This document shows positions 40,129-50,832 of a DNA stretch of 64,000 nucleotides, in pieces. Numbering within the stretch: position 1 is the first letter of the stretch; each line of letters starts with the position of its first letter. The DNA is from Parapristionchus giblindavisi. Taxonomy: Eukaryota; Nematoda; Chromadorea; Rhabditida; Diplogasteridae. The position numbers and the translations under genes are program-made. The stretch spans positions 830,001 to 894,000 of the forward strand of contig CALSFV010000023.1 of the NCBI GenBank assembly GCA_943737045.1. Reading direction: 5' to 3'. Under the pieces are notes generated by a model. The model made no database searches. It had not been told where the DNA came from and saw nothing but the letters and a program-made list of their open reading frames with translations.

Positions 40129-43100
40129 TCACCAATGGATGGGGCAGGGTGTCGAGAAGTTCGACCGTCTGCTTGGTAGGCATGTTGTCTGTGATGTTCT
40201 CGAAGCTGAGTCAGATAAAAGGAACGAAAGATCGACCAGAATTTGTCGAGTATCTTCTCAGTTTGATTGAAACGATTGATTACTTGGGAGCGAGTAACAT
40301 TGAAATTGTCGGGGCTCTCATAATCGGGATCGTCAATCGTGCTCTTATCTATGGTTGAATGTGGAATGGCGAGTTTGACTCTGGGAGAGATGAAATCACA
40401 GGGTCTGAGAATAGGTAGTTCTGCAGCTGACTCTCTATCAGAGGACACATGAGTAAGAGGTCGACTATTGAGTATAGCTTCAATTCTTTTCATTTGTGTC
40501 GATAGATCATCATAAGACAGTTTCCTATTAGAATAAGTGCTATTGAATGCTGACTTTACAGTACCAACTAGACGCTCATAGAAACCGCCTTGCCAGGGGC
40601 TGAAGGCAGTGATCCACTTCCAGTCAATCTGCTTGTCCGCGACAAAGGACAAGACTGTCGGATCGCAACCGAAAGCTCGATATCTTTCTAGAAGTATACG
40701 ATTAGCCAACTTGAAACTGGGAGCGTTGTCGGATGTAATAGAGTCAGGAGCACCACGAGATGATATGAATCTCTCAAGAGCATTAATGAATGAAGATGTA
40801 CTCAGATCGAAGGTCACTTCGAGATGTACTAGACGCGTGGTCATACAGGTACATAGAAGTACATAGGCTTTACAAGCATCCTCATGATTGGGCACTGTTA
40901 CCTTCATTGGTCCGAGAAAATCCAGACCAATATGTTGGAATGGACGTGAATCACAGACTCGTTGGGGAGGTAATGGAGGTGCAGGTGGGTATGCGAATGG
41001 AGGATTGTAAGCTCTTCGACAAGTGACACATCTAATCAGAACAGACTTGACAGTGCTCAAACCATGAATAATCCAATACACTCGACGTAACTCTGCTAGC
41101 ACGTGATTAGCTCCTCTGTGCAAGAGTTGTTTGTGAGTGTGATCAATCAAGAGATTGGTTAGAGAGCGATCAGTCCGTAGAAGAAGGATAGGTTGTTTAG
41201 CCGATTCTTCGATCAAAGCATTATTGATACGACCGGATGTAACCCTAATTAGCCCTTGTTCATCTACGGACAGACTGAAGTCATAGAGTTGTTTCATATC
41301 CTCCATATTGGCTGATTGATGCTGGCGGATAAGAATTACCAAGGCATCAGCTAATTCGCCAGCTGAAGGAGGTTTACCTTGTGCAGGCTTACTCTTGAAT
41401 GCTGTGAACTTGCTCATTGAACTAGGACACTTCAGCTTAATGAATCGAGTGACGTAGCTAGCGACACGTTTCACTTTAGCTAGAGAAGAGAATCTAGTAG
41501 TGTCAATGAAGTTGAAACCAGAAGAGATAGTAGGCACAGTGACCTTTCTCTTGGCTTTCTTGGCAAGAGGAGTAGTGACAGCTATGATAGGGAGAGGAGA
41601 ATCAACAGGGACCATGGGTGAGGGTTCATAGATCAACTGTTCGATGTCAGTCCTTTTCCATAGATCTGGCGAGAGTGAGAGCCATGACGGGCCCTTCCAC
41701 CAGATGTGATTAGAATTGGACAGATCGTCAGCAGTGAGCCCTCTAGTAGCATGATCAGCAGGGTTCTCCTCACCAGGAACATGATCGTATCGAATAATTT
41801 GATCGATTTGAAATCTTTGATACGTGTGATCATAGAGCATGTCAATGAATGATTTCTCCAATGTTCTGATCTTTTTGAGCCGATTGACTACAAAAACTCC
41901 GAGTTTGGAATTGGCATCCTCCTCATACCCACCCAACCAGTGTAGTACTGTGGTAGAGTCAGTATAGACTCGTAACTTAACTCTTGTGGTATAACACAGA
42001 ATAGTTTTAACAACATATTCTAGTAGATTCATACCCAATACGAGAGCTTGAAGTTCGAGTTTGGGAGTAGTCTTAGCTCCTTTAGCAGGTGCTAGTTGAC
42101 TACGAGCCATGACAAACTTGGGACCTTGAGCAGTATAGAGGTATACTACAGCTCCCATTGCGGAGTGTGAAGCATCAGTAAACAAAGCGAGATCCATACA
42201 AAGAGAATTACCAATTGGACTGATGTGTCTGTCGATCCGTAGCTCTGATAATAGTGTAATCTTTACGATCTTGAGCCATTCTGTACGATCACTCTCGGAT
42301 AGTTCTTCATCCCATTGATAAGTTTTCGTCCACAGTTTTTGGACAAAGCACTTAGCATGTAAGAGAAGGGGAACAAGTTGACCGAGAGGATTGAATACGG
42401 ATGCAAGTCGTGAGAGGACTACACGCTTAGTTAGCTTAGTATCAGACTTGGAAGACAGATCACAATTCATTACCCATGTATCAGATTCAGTATCATATGG
42501 CACTCCAAGAATCTTAGTGAGACCGATCGGTCCTTGATCACCATTTTCTTTAGCGAGTGACTGAATAAATGGGGTGCAAGAACTAATAAACGTGCGAATA
42601 TTCATACCCATGTCTTTGAAGACAAGTTTAGCTACTCGAAATATATCAGGGAGCTCATCTTCAGAGTCACAGTAGAAAACAACATTATCAACATAACAAT
42701 TGATTAAAAGATCACTAAGAACTGACTTCTCAATCTCCAGATCCTCCCTCCACTTCTTGTCGAACGGTAGCTCGATCGGTCCTGTATCCTCATCGAGACG
42801 TCCATCTTCTCGTAGATCCTCCCAGTATCTGTCGATGAGAGTATCGATCTTCTTGAGTCTCTTGTTAGCATGGTACTTGAATGTAGCCATGAGCAAGTAA
42901 GGACTCTGCTTGATACCAAACGCAGCTGTAGCATATCTGAGAATGAGAAGATTATCTAGAGAGGGTGGTTTGGTCGGATCTTTGAGCCAGAGTACACGGA
43001 GAACGTCTCTCTGATCTTTGAAGATCTTGATCTGAAGGAAGGCTTTCTCTACATCTCCAGTGATTAGCACCTTGTGTAGGGAGATTCTCAAGAGCATTCT

Positions 43101-45860
43101 AGGAATTTCTTCCAAGAGATTTGCTCCTGGACCCTCAAGGCAATCATTGAGTGATGGTTCGTCTTTAGAGTGAGCTGAAGCGTCAATCACTATACGATAA
43201 GGAGTAGTTTCACTACTTTCCTTGACCACCAATTGTAGAGGAATGTACCGTATCACCTTCCCACTAGGTTGTCCAGGCTGGACGATTTCCATCTGGCCAG
43301 CTTCAATATGTTTCTTGAAGATGTCATCGACTAGTTGCAGTTTGGAAGGGTCGTTACCGATTTTCTTGACCATCTGCTTAAGTCTGACAAAGGCCTGATT
43401 GAAACCGTCGCCTAGTTTGAACACTTCGGGAGTGAAGGCGTAACGAGCATGATAATAGCCTTTGAGACATCTGATGTTGTTCTCGAAGTATTCCTGTATT
43501 CGCTTCTCTGACTCTTTTCGGTTGGATTTCTCTGTTGACATAGAGTCCTCAGTGCCGGTGAGATCAAGAGAGAGGAATTTTGAGAGCAACTGATCATCGG
43601 AATCTCTTACAGTATCATGAGTAATGGGATAGGAGGGAATAGGATTGGAGTGAGTGAATGAACTATCTATCTCATTAGAAGAACCAGCGATCATGGCGCC
43701 TAGAGCTGTTGGCACATAGTAGAGGCCGCTTGGCAATTGGTTCTGGTTGAGACGAGCAAATTGATAGAAGTATTCACCTCCAATTAGCAGTTTGGGGCGA
43801 ACTCGAGTCTTTCTGTTCAATGAGTCAGCTAGGGGGAAGGAGCTATCGTGAAGTACTTGTCTGTCATCTTTAGTAAGATGAGCGAGAGGAAGATCGCCAG
43901 TGATTGGATCATCATGTACAATAGCACGAATCGATATGTTCCCATCTAGTGACGGAACTTCGAGTTCAACCATATCATAGATCTTTGTACCGTCTGACTT
44001 AGCAGCAAGTCCTGTCAGGTTCAGTGGAACACGATTGACAGTAGGAAGTGACAGTTTGTTGCGAGTTTCTGCGCTGATAAGCGTAAGAGCAGCACCGCAA
44101 TCCAAAAACACGTCAACTTCTACGGACTGGTTAGACAAAGGATTGATCAGAGTAGCTTTACCAGTGAGCATACGCATGCTATCTGTGGTAGTAGAGCTAG
44201 CAACAGGAATGACAGCAGAAGCAGGAGGTGCTTGTCTGCTTCCTTGATTTTCTCTCATAGGAAATCTGACATATGGACTAGTTCTCCTTGGTTCAGTCTC
44301 TTGAGTATTACTCGGAAGAGATTGGTTGAACTTTGGAATGTATGCCTTAGTAGTGGGATGAGGATGATCATACACTGGCATAGAAGATAGTCGATATTTG
44401 TTACAGACTACCTGATGATGAGAGCCCTGACAATAGTTGCAGTCTTCTCGACAACACTTGTTGGCTGCATGACCCTTTTGCAAACACTTGAAACATCTAC
44501 CATCGGCGGCCAACTTGTCTCTTTTGTCCTTCTGTTTAATAAGACAGATGAAAGAGTTCTTGTGTTTGCCGCAAAAGAGGCAAGAGTGTTTAGGGCCCAG
44601 AACATGAGGCTCGGTCGAGTTGTTCTTCAGTGAAACAGGCACCTTTGTCGTCTGGCTAGACTTTTTAGGTTGTTTGGAAGACTTGTCAGAGACTACTGTA
44701 ACAGGCGCGTGAGAAGAGTGAGATTTGGAACTTTTGCATATTTCACGCAGCGAAAGTTCATCTCGTAGCTTCTCCTTAAGAATGCACAATGCTTTGGTGA
44801 TAGTGATAGATTCAGTGGTTTCATCTTCAGATGTCGTAAAAGACTCTTTAGCCTCGATTTCTCTCAGCTTGGAGTGTACGACTCTCTGGGAGACGATAGG
44901 GAATCTACTGATCACTTGGTTTAGCACATATCGATTGGAATCAGTATTATCATGCAACTGATTCATCTGAGCCAGTAATGTCTCGAGAGTGCGGACAGCT
45001 TTTAGCTGATCCTCTAGAGAATCACTCTTGGGCTTGATAGTGGTGAGTTCATGAACAAGTTGATTGAGAGTACGATCAGAGGTAGCATATTCTTCTTTTA
45101 AGGCAACTACAATCTGTTCATAGGTTGAACCACGGCGAATGAGATGGTTGTATAGATCGAGGGCGTCATGAGTAAGAGATGTCTCCAGGTACCGTAGTTT
45201 GGTGGCGGTATTGAGGTCAGATCTCTTATTGACAACCTCTTCGAATGAAGACCAAAAGGTTTTCCAACTCCCTTTTCCATTGTATTGAGAGAGAGTAATA
45301 CTAGGAAGTGAAGGAAGTGATGGAAAAGTGGATGTTGGAGTCTCCCCTCCCGAACCGGTCAGTGACCGTTCTAGAACCTTGCACAAGTTGTCAATAAGAA
45401 CTTGAGGTTGTGAGGAGGGAGAACCAGATGATTGTGTTGTGGATGGGTTTTCATATTGCGTCATCCTTAGACTTGCCTCACACTGCTCGCTGTATGCAGT
45501 GAGTTTGACCAGTTTATCACGGATCTCGTCCATGAGATCATAGAATTGCCCATATGGATTTGAGTCAGAGTCGGCAAAGTAGTCATCATATATTTTTTGC
45601 TCAGCCTTTGCCTCTGCCTCTGCCAATGAGTCAATTTCGTCAGTCCATTTTTCGTGGAGTTCACGAATGATGGTCACAGTGCTCGATAGTGTACTGTTGG
45701 TTCCTGTAGCCCAAAGTACTGTACTACGTAATGCAACGTCGTTCAACGAGGCGATATCGATAGCAAGTTTTTGATCGATTGCCTTGAATTGTTCAGGCAA
45801 TTGGTTCCGTTTCCTAGATATGGATGAACGAATGCCTTTTGAGATGCTTGAATATGTCAT
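40011..45860 (-). CDS. Bel/Pao gag-pol polyprotein
   Basis: 1949 residues in one uninterrupted frame. Approximate order: N-terminal coiled Gag; DUF1759-type Gag core (SQYNGKGSWKTFWSSFEEVV, about 190-330); zinc knuckles (CLFCGKHKNSFIC, CFKCLQKGHAANKC, CNYCQGSHHQVVC, about 420-490); aspartic protease (FLDCGAALTLIS, with DCG where many proteases have DSG or DTG, about 580); RT (YRIVIDASAH, LNDCLEGPGANLLEEIP, AFGIKQSPYLL, then CYVDNVVFYCD about 1070); RNase H (ALFTDASHSAMGAVVYL, VYTDSTTVLHWLGG); integrase zinc finger (HTHKQLLHRG...CVTCRR) and DDE core (GLDFLGP, TSDNAPSF, WQGGFYERL). YVDN replaces the textbook YVDD; I believe this variant is common in nematode Pao elements, but that is from memory. 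The end is altered by a short duplication. Confidence 0.93.
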   Translation of the reverse strand: MTYSSISKGIRSSISRKRNQLPEQFKAIDQKLAIDIASLNDVALRSTVLWATGTNSTLSSTVTIIRELHEKWTDEIDSLAEAEAKAEQKIYDDYFADSDSNPYGQFYDLMDEIRDKLVKLTAYSEQCEASLRMTQYENPSTTQSSGSPSSQPQVLIDNLCKVLERSLTGSGGETPTSTFPSLPSLPSITLSQYNGKGSWKTFWSSFEEVVNKRSDLNTATKLRYLETSLTHDALDLYNHLIRRGSTYEQIVVALKEEYATSDRTLNQLVHELTTIKPKSDSLEDQLKAVRTLETLLAQMNQLHDNTDSNRYVLNQVISRFPIVSQRVVHSKLREIEAKESFTTSEDETTESITITKALCILKEKLRDELSLREICKSSKSHSSHAPVTVVSDKSSKQPKKSSQTTKVPVSLKNNSTEPHVLGPKHSCLFCGKHKNSFICLIKQKDKRDKLAADGRCFKCLQKGHAANKCCREDCNYCQGSHHQVVCNKYRLSSMPVYDHPHPTTKAYIPKFNQSLPSNTQETEPRRTSPYVRFPMRENQGSRQAPPASAVIPVASSTTTDSMRMLTGKATLINPLSNQSVEVDVFLDCGAALTLISAETRNKLSLPTVNRVPLNLTGLAAKSDGTKIYDMVELEVPSLDGNISIRAIVHDDPITGDLPLAHLTKDDRQVLHDSSFPLADSLNRKTRVRPKLLIGGEYFYQFARLNQNQLPSGLYYVPTALGAMIAGSSNEIDSSFTHSNPIPSYPITHDTVRDSDDQLLSKFLSLDLTGTEDSMSTEKSNRKESEKRIQEYFENNIRCLKGYYHARYAFTPEVFKLGDGFNQAFVRLKQMVKKIGNDPSKLQLVDDIFKKHIEAGQMEIVQPGQPSGKVIRYIPLQLVVKESSETTPYRIVIDASAHSKDEPSLNDCLEGPGANLLEEIPRMLLRISLHKVLITGDVEKAFLQIKIFKDQRDVLRVLWLKDPTKPPSLDNLLILRYATAAFGIKQSPYLLMATFKYHANKRLKKIDTLIDRYWEDLREDGRLDEDTGPIELPFDKKWREDLEIEKSVLSDLLINCYVDNVVFYCDSEDELPDIFRVAKLVFKDMGMNIRTFISSCTPFIQSLAKENGDQGPIGLTKILGVPYDTESDTWVMNCDLSSKSDTKLTKRVVLSRLASVFNPLGQLVPLLLHAKCFVQKLWTKTYQWDEELSESDRTEWLKIVKITLLSELRIDRHISPIGNSLCMDLALFTDASHSAMGAVVYLYTAQGPKFVMARSQLAPAKGAKTTPKLELQALVLGMNLLEYVVKTILCYTTRVKLRVYTDSTTVLHWLGGYEEDANSKLGVFVVNRLKKIRTLEKSFIDMLYDHTYQRFQIDQIIRYDHVPGEENPADHATRGLTADDLSNSNHIWWKGPSWLSLSPDLWKRTDIEQLIYEPSPMVPVDSPLPIIAVTTPLAKKAKRKVTVPTISSGFNFIDTTRFSSLAKVKRVASYVTRFIKLKCPSSMSKFTAFKSKPAQGKPPSAGELADALVILIRQHQSANMEDMKQLYDFSLSVDEQGLIRVTSGRINNALIEESAKQPILLLRTDRSLTNLLIDHTHKQLLHRGANHVLAELRRVYWIIHGLSTVKSVLIRCVTCRRAYNPPFAYPPAPPLPPQRVCDSRPFQHIGLDFLGPMKVTVPNHEDACKAYVLLCTCMTTRLVHLEVTFDLSTSSFINALERFISSRGAPDSITSDNAPSFKLANRILLERYRAFGCDPTVLSFVADKQIDWKWITAFSPWQGGFYERLVGTVKSAFNSTYSNRKLSYDDLSTQMKRIEAILNSRPLTHVSSDRESAAELPILRPCDFISPRVKLAIPHSTIDKSTIDDPDYESPDNFNVTRSQVINRFNQTEKILDKFWSIFRSFYLTQLREHHRQHAYQADGRTSRHPAPSIGEVVLVVDDNLPRGCGQSYEGLRVVLVVDDNLPRGNWPEL

Positions 45861-46114
45861 CTTTGGTGATTGATTGATTCTGTTGAGACCAAAGAAATGA
45901 ATGGTAGTCTAACGAAAAAATCAATCCAAAGGTTGCGCGCTGTTACTACCTCTACCAGACGACAGGCAAGGAGTAAAGGGCACGTACAGATAGGAATCTC
46001 TGAGAGAGATTTTGTATGATTCGTCTGTATCGATTGAGAGTGAGCGACTCTAATGATACTGACAAGTTGCTGCCACGCGGGACGAGTGTGCGGGATCGAC
46101 TTTGAGTGATTGTA

Positions 46115-46133
46115 AATCACTTGCGATGCACCA
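46115..46133 (-). promoter_or_regulatory. Primer binding site, probable tRNA-Gly
   Basis: Directly after the 5' LTR the minus strand reads TGGTGCATCG. TGG matches the CCA end of a tRNA, and the ten bases are complementary to the 3' end of eukaryotic tRNA-Gly(GCC) (CGATGCACCA). Complementarity stops after about ten bases, so the call is tentative. Confidence 0.6.
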
Positions 46134-46540
46134 TGTAAAGAAAGAAGTGTTTCCCTCTTTCTTTAGGATACAATGTGGTGTCACTTACGACACAATTCGA
46201 TTCTTTGACTTTCACAACTTTATCTACAGTAAGATAATCAACAATATGAAGGTGGAGAAGAGGACGACCTCTTTCTCCCTTCAGTTCTGGTGAGAGTGAT
46301 GAAAAAAGCCCAATGCCCTCTCTTTGTCCCGTGTGGGCGGAGTCTCTACCTCTCCGTGTCCGTCACCCCTCTGCCCCCTCCTCTCTCTCCCTCCTCGCGA
46401 CGTCTGGCAGCATGACACATCATGCAGAACTTAAGACGGACGCAAGGAGAGAGAGAAAGAAAGGGGCGCGAATGATCAGGCACAGAGAGGTAGAAAAAAG
46501 AGACTCCCTCGTGTCTTTGAGAATTCTTGAATTCTTAACA
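46134..46540 (-). repeat. 5' LTR of the Bel/Pao element
   Basis: 407 bp, bounded on the minus strand by TG...CA-type ends (plus-strand TGTAAAG at 46134 and TTAACA at 46540). Appears identical to the copy at 35720-36126. It contains a C/T-rich middle and would carry the promoter. Confidence 0.93.
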
Positions 46541-47321
46541 GAGCTAGAGGTATGAAAATTGGGCTCCTGGGTCAGAATTCGATGGCGATGATGCCTGTCT
46601 ACATCATTAGTTTTGAAAAGTTTTCAAAAGGTTGATTAGTGGAAATTTTGATGGACACGGATGCGGGCATAGCGACTATGACAGTTCGAACCGGCGTGAC
46701 GAGAGGATTCCAATGATGTATTATGAGCCCATACGTACATTGCCATCTCAATATTGCCTCGATATAGTGAGCTGCGAAAGAGGTAAACAAGAGGACTCTC
46801 TCAATTGACAACTCCTCGTGATTTTGCAGCTCACTATATCGAGGCAATATTGAGATGGCAATGCACGTATGGGCTCATAATACATCATTGGAATCCTCTC
46901 GTCACGCCGATTCGAACTGTCATACTCGCTATGCCAGCATCTGTGTCCATCAAAATTTCCACTAATCAAACTTTTGAAAACTTTTCAAAACTAATGATGT
47001 AGACAGCCATCATCGCCATCGAATTCTGACCCAGGAGCCCAATTTTCATACCTCTAGCTCAACCATGGACCGAGAACGACTTGAAAACGTGATGTTACCG
47101 TAATCCCGCCCAGGCGTTGCGGGACCACTAGAGCCAAAATGACTATGCACATCTTCATCAGCGAGGTCGATAACCCCTATACACAAGTTTTGAGGGCATT
47201 AAAATTTTTGGCCTGTGCCAACCCTCTCCCAGATTTGCCCGACTCTTACACAAACGGCCTCCTATACCAGTTACAATACAACAATGATAATATTCAATAT
47301 TACAATATTGATAAAGATAAA

Positions 47322-50300
47322 TTATCCATGCGTGACATATTTCACAAATTTAGCTCGACCACCGATATCGGACCAAACTTGTTGTACCTTAAATATAGAG
47401 TTAGAAGCAAAAAAATGAATTGAAGAAAAAATTACTTTAGTGAATGCGTCTCTATTCCTCAAGGTTGGTTCACAATTGGTTAGTGATCGACAGAATCCTT
47501 TTCCTATTATCATATTTGTATTAAATGGTTGTAGTCGACATTGTTCGAGATCTCTCATGGTCTGATCATGGACGTTCCACCATAGTCCCATACTAACGTC
47601 TTAATATTCTTTATGAAAAAAAATAAAGTTAATTTGAATATTTGAAGTTCTCCGTTCTTTGTCTAGTTAAAGAAAAAGAGATACTGCGGCCATAGTGTAT
47701 TGTATGAGGCAAAAATATCAGTTCTCATCAAATGTAAGCAAGAGCAAGGCATACTGTGCAAATCTCTTCTTGTCAGAAAATTTCTATTCATCTTTTCCGC
47801 AGTTGGAGTGAGTACATGACTGAAAACTGTAGCATTTGCCTTCTTAGTGTTCCTTATTGATACAGGATTGAATCTTCTGAATTGTACAACGTATTTTGAT
47901 TACAATTGTATGAAAGTTTACCGTAAGTGCAGAACACTCATTTGTGATCCGTTAATGAAAACTTCTGGGTAAGAAATCGGTCGCAGTATCTCCTAGAAAA
48001 TAAACACATATTTGCATGATCTTTATAAATTTTTTTCCTGCACATAAATCTGTATAGGCAAGGTTTCTGTTTAATAAAATGTGTTGTTTAGTTTATTAAA
48101 ATATTTATTTTATACATGTACGGTACGCTTCTTTTCTTGCAATCATGATTATACCTCAGTGAAGAAGGGAGATAATGGAACTGCTTCGTTGATTAGAGTA
48201 TTATGAATATCTGTCATCTTGACCTAAAAATGTAATACTCACTCCAGTCAGTTTCAATCGTAGAAACGAATGAGAAAACAAACTCTTTCTGGCCTTTGTA
48301 TGATCTTTTTAAGTCTCGCATAGTCTTTGATAACGTATTGATTCAAAGTCAACTCGATTCTCTTCATTGAATCGAAGTTGAGTTCTCCAGGACGTTGTAT
48401 ATGCCTTGGATAAGTCTATAATAATCCTAAATTAAAAAAAAAACCTATTATCACTTGCCTGGTATTGAACATATTTCCAATCAAACGCAAATGTTCCCGC
48501 ATCGGGATTAGAATCAGCTATTTCTCTATAAGTAATTCATATGTATAATTCCAAATGGAAAGAGCACATACTCCAACTTTGTGATGATATCAATATCTGT
48601 GTGCAATATCTCATCGATATCTAGCATTGCCACATATTTGACCTCCCATCTGTAATCCATTTCTTTACTCATGAGGAGAGATAATGTAAAAAAACTGGTG
48701 AGAGATAATGTAAAAGTAGAGTGTCACTTTTATCTGAACATAGTATTACCTCGCTCGCAATAAACAATCATTAATCGCTGCATATGCTCCTCCACGGAAC
48801 ATTCTAGTATTAGGATCTGTGAAAAAGTTCCCTCGATCCATTTCACGGACAGGAAGATCACTCCATGGTATCATTGTGACGTTGTCTCCGAGTAATGAAG
48901 AATAGTAAGACAAAATTGTTTTCACCTGAAAATAACGAGCATTTTAAAGATAACCTAGTGTGAAATTAAATTTTTTGTTTCCAACATCACTCGCGATTCT
49001 CCGGAAAAGTACGGAAATGCAAAAGAAAAAAATGAGAAGACAACAACGGTGACGGTCGGTGAGGCTTTATGGTGGGGAGAGAAAGTGTATGTTCTCTACC
49101 ACATACTTTATTTCTTACCTGTGGAGTTACTGAATGTTCATAGATGTAGAATTTTGTAACTCCTGAAGCTATCCAGAATTCGAAGAATTGTATCAGCCTA
49201 AACATACTGATTTTACCTAAGGGTGAAAAAAACAGGAATCACAATACAGAGGCATAACTGAATTGTATCTGTGCTATATTCCAAGGGTTAGTTTCAATGG
49301 AATACAAATGAATTGGTTAAATAATTCACCGGACAACATAAATTATTTTTGTTAATAAACGACAAGAGCAGCAAGCAAATATAATGGCTCTATAAAATGA
49401 ACAAAAAAAGGACAGTAACTTCTTTCAATTTGAAGTTAGAATTTTGATTTAAGCATTATTATAAAGCTGGCGAAAGATGCTTTCTTTAATATTTAAATTT
49501 TTTCTTTGAGAGTTATGAAATTTTTTTATAATAAAAATTTTTTTGTCATAATCCATAAATATGTTAAATAACGTTTCGACAGTTTTAAAATGACGCTTAA
49601 AAGGAAAGGGTTTGCGGTTTTGTCGTTCTTATGCATATGGTTCAGGAAGTGATGCCGATATCTATCGACATATATGATACAAAGTAGTTGGACTTACACT
49701 GTCCAATCGGCGTAATAGTAGATTGGTTGAATACAAACACCCAATAAATGAGGATACTGGTATTTGTAATACGGTAAGATTCGACTAGACGAAGGTCGTA
49801 CATCTCTGATTAGTAGGGATATGTATTATTTGGAATGCATAACTTACATGATGTCAATACTTTGTTCTTCGCTTCCTCTAGATGTTGTAAGTCGTAATAT
49901 ATTGGTTACATTATCAATTTGAGCTATACCGAGATGGGCCTGGTTAAATCTATTGTTAAAGGAGGTAATTATTTACAATCTATTAAGTCATAAAAAATTC
50001 AATATTAATAAAAAATGTTAAATAAGAATATTAAATAAGAATGAACCTCTATTGAACACTGTGATACTATCGTTGACAGTGGACATACGCATTGGGTCGT
50101 CACTGATTGCCAATCCTCTCCATTCTTATATATAAGATTGTCACTAAATAATCCATTTTTTTCATTTTCGTAATTTCTTTGATGTCAAGTCTAATACTAA
50201 AATATGAATGTACTATTTTTAAAATTGCATAATAAACGTTTAAATATGATTCTTACTCAGTATTTTCTGCACTTTGATGAAAATAGAATCGTACTTCCTC

Positions 50301-50832
50301 GTCACTGATCCTATATGCATTGTACACATAGATTCCACGAATTCCGATTGAGGCCGTTTTCACTGAATATCATTTTAGTTATGATAAGAACGATAAACTT
50401 GTTTAGGGGAAGTCAATAAAAATTAGAGGTGCTCACCATTAATAGAAAAAATACGAACGAGATCTGTACGAATCCATGAGACTGAAACGTCATTTGTAAC
50501 CAATAAAGTGTTATCTACGATCTTTGTGACCACCCAACATGCACTTTGTTGACGCATGAATGATCAGAGAAATTAATTGAGATGAATGTTCTTAAAGATT
50601 TTCGAATATGACATAGTTTTTTTTAAAATTCGTATGAAACCTCTTCGGTATATTTTATATTATTTTTTGAAGAACAAACGACATAATCTCTAGAATATAC
50701 GTAACGATACCACTCGCTCATCTTCTCTGTATTAGTTGGTGGTATAGATACAACTAACACAAAGGGGGACAACTAACTGATGGATGTCAGTAGTAAAAGT
50801 GTGATAATCGCTGGTGATATTCGTAGATTCAT
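47322..50832 (-). CDS. Glycosyltransferase family 92 (DUF23) protein
   Basis: About a dozen minus-strand exons from the ATG at 50832 (signal anchor RISPAIITLLLLTSI) to the stop at 47322. Landmarks in order: CWVVTKIVDNTLLVTNDVSV; IYVYNAYRISDEEVRFYFHQ; LGVCIQPIYYYADW; FFEFWIASGVTKFYIYEHS; VTMIPWSDLPVREMD; TRMFRGGAYAAINDCLLRAR; KYVAMLDIDEILH (the DxD-type metal/nucleotide-sugar site); FAFDWKYVQYQ; LRPISYPEVFING; and WWNVHDQTMRDLEQCRL near the end. This is the GT92 layout; C. elegans GALT-1 adds galactose to core fucose of N-glycans in the Golgi. One intron (donor at 48458) starts GC, not GT. Exons around 47600-47950 are the least certain. A MITE end lies 60 bp downstream of the stop. Confidence 0.85.

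Larger units (their letters stand above)
35720..46540 (-). mobile_element. Bel/Pao LTR retrotransposon with env-like ORF
   Basis: A 10.8 kb element read on the minus strand: 5' LTR 46540-46134, primer binding site, gag-pol 45860-40011, env-like ORF 40014-37348, a spliced zinc-knuckle ORF, polypurine tract and 3' LTR 36126-35720. A 5-bp duplication GAGCT flanks it (35715-35719 and 46541-46545). The LTRs look identical by eye. Domain order (protease, RT, RNase H, integrase) and the DUF1759-type Gag place it in Bel/Pao. The env-like ORF puts it among the retrovirus-like nematode members (Cer7-type). Confidence 0.93.
35524..47261. mobile_element. Palindromic MITE (GAGGCCGTTTG end) split by an LTR retroelement, TSD CTAT
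   Basis: Ends GAGGCCGTTTGTGTAAGA (35524) and its complement (to 47261), bordered by CTAT at 35520-35523 and 47262-47265. The left piece is 35524-35719; after the retroelement the remainder runs 46546-47261. Together they form a roughly 912-bp palindrome centred near 46805, with the left outer arm matching 47060-47261 in reverse complement. Same end and target length as the 29616-30546 element. The right end lies 60 bp beyond the GT92 stop codon. Confidence 0.9.
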
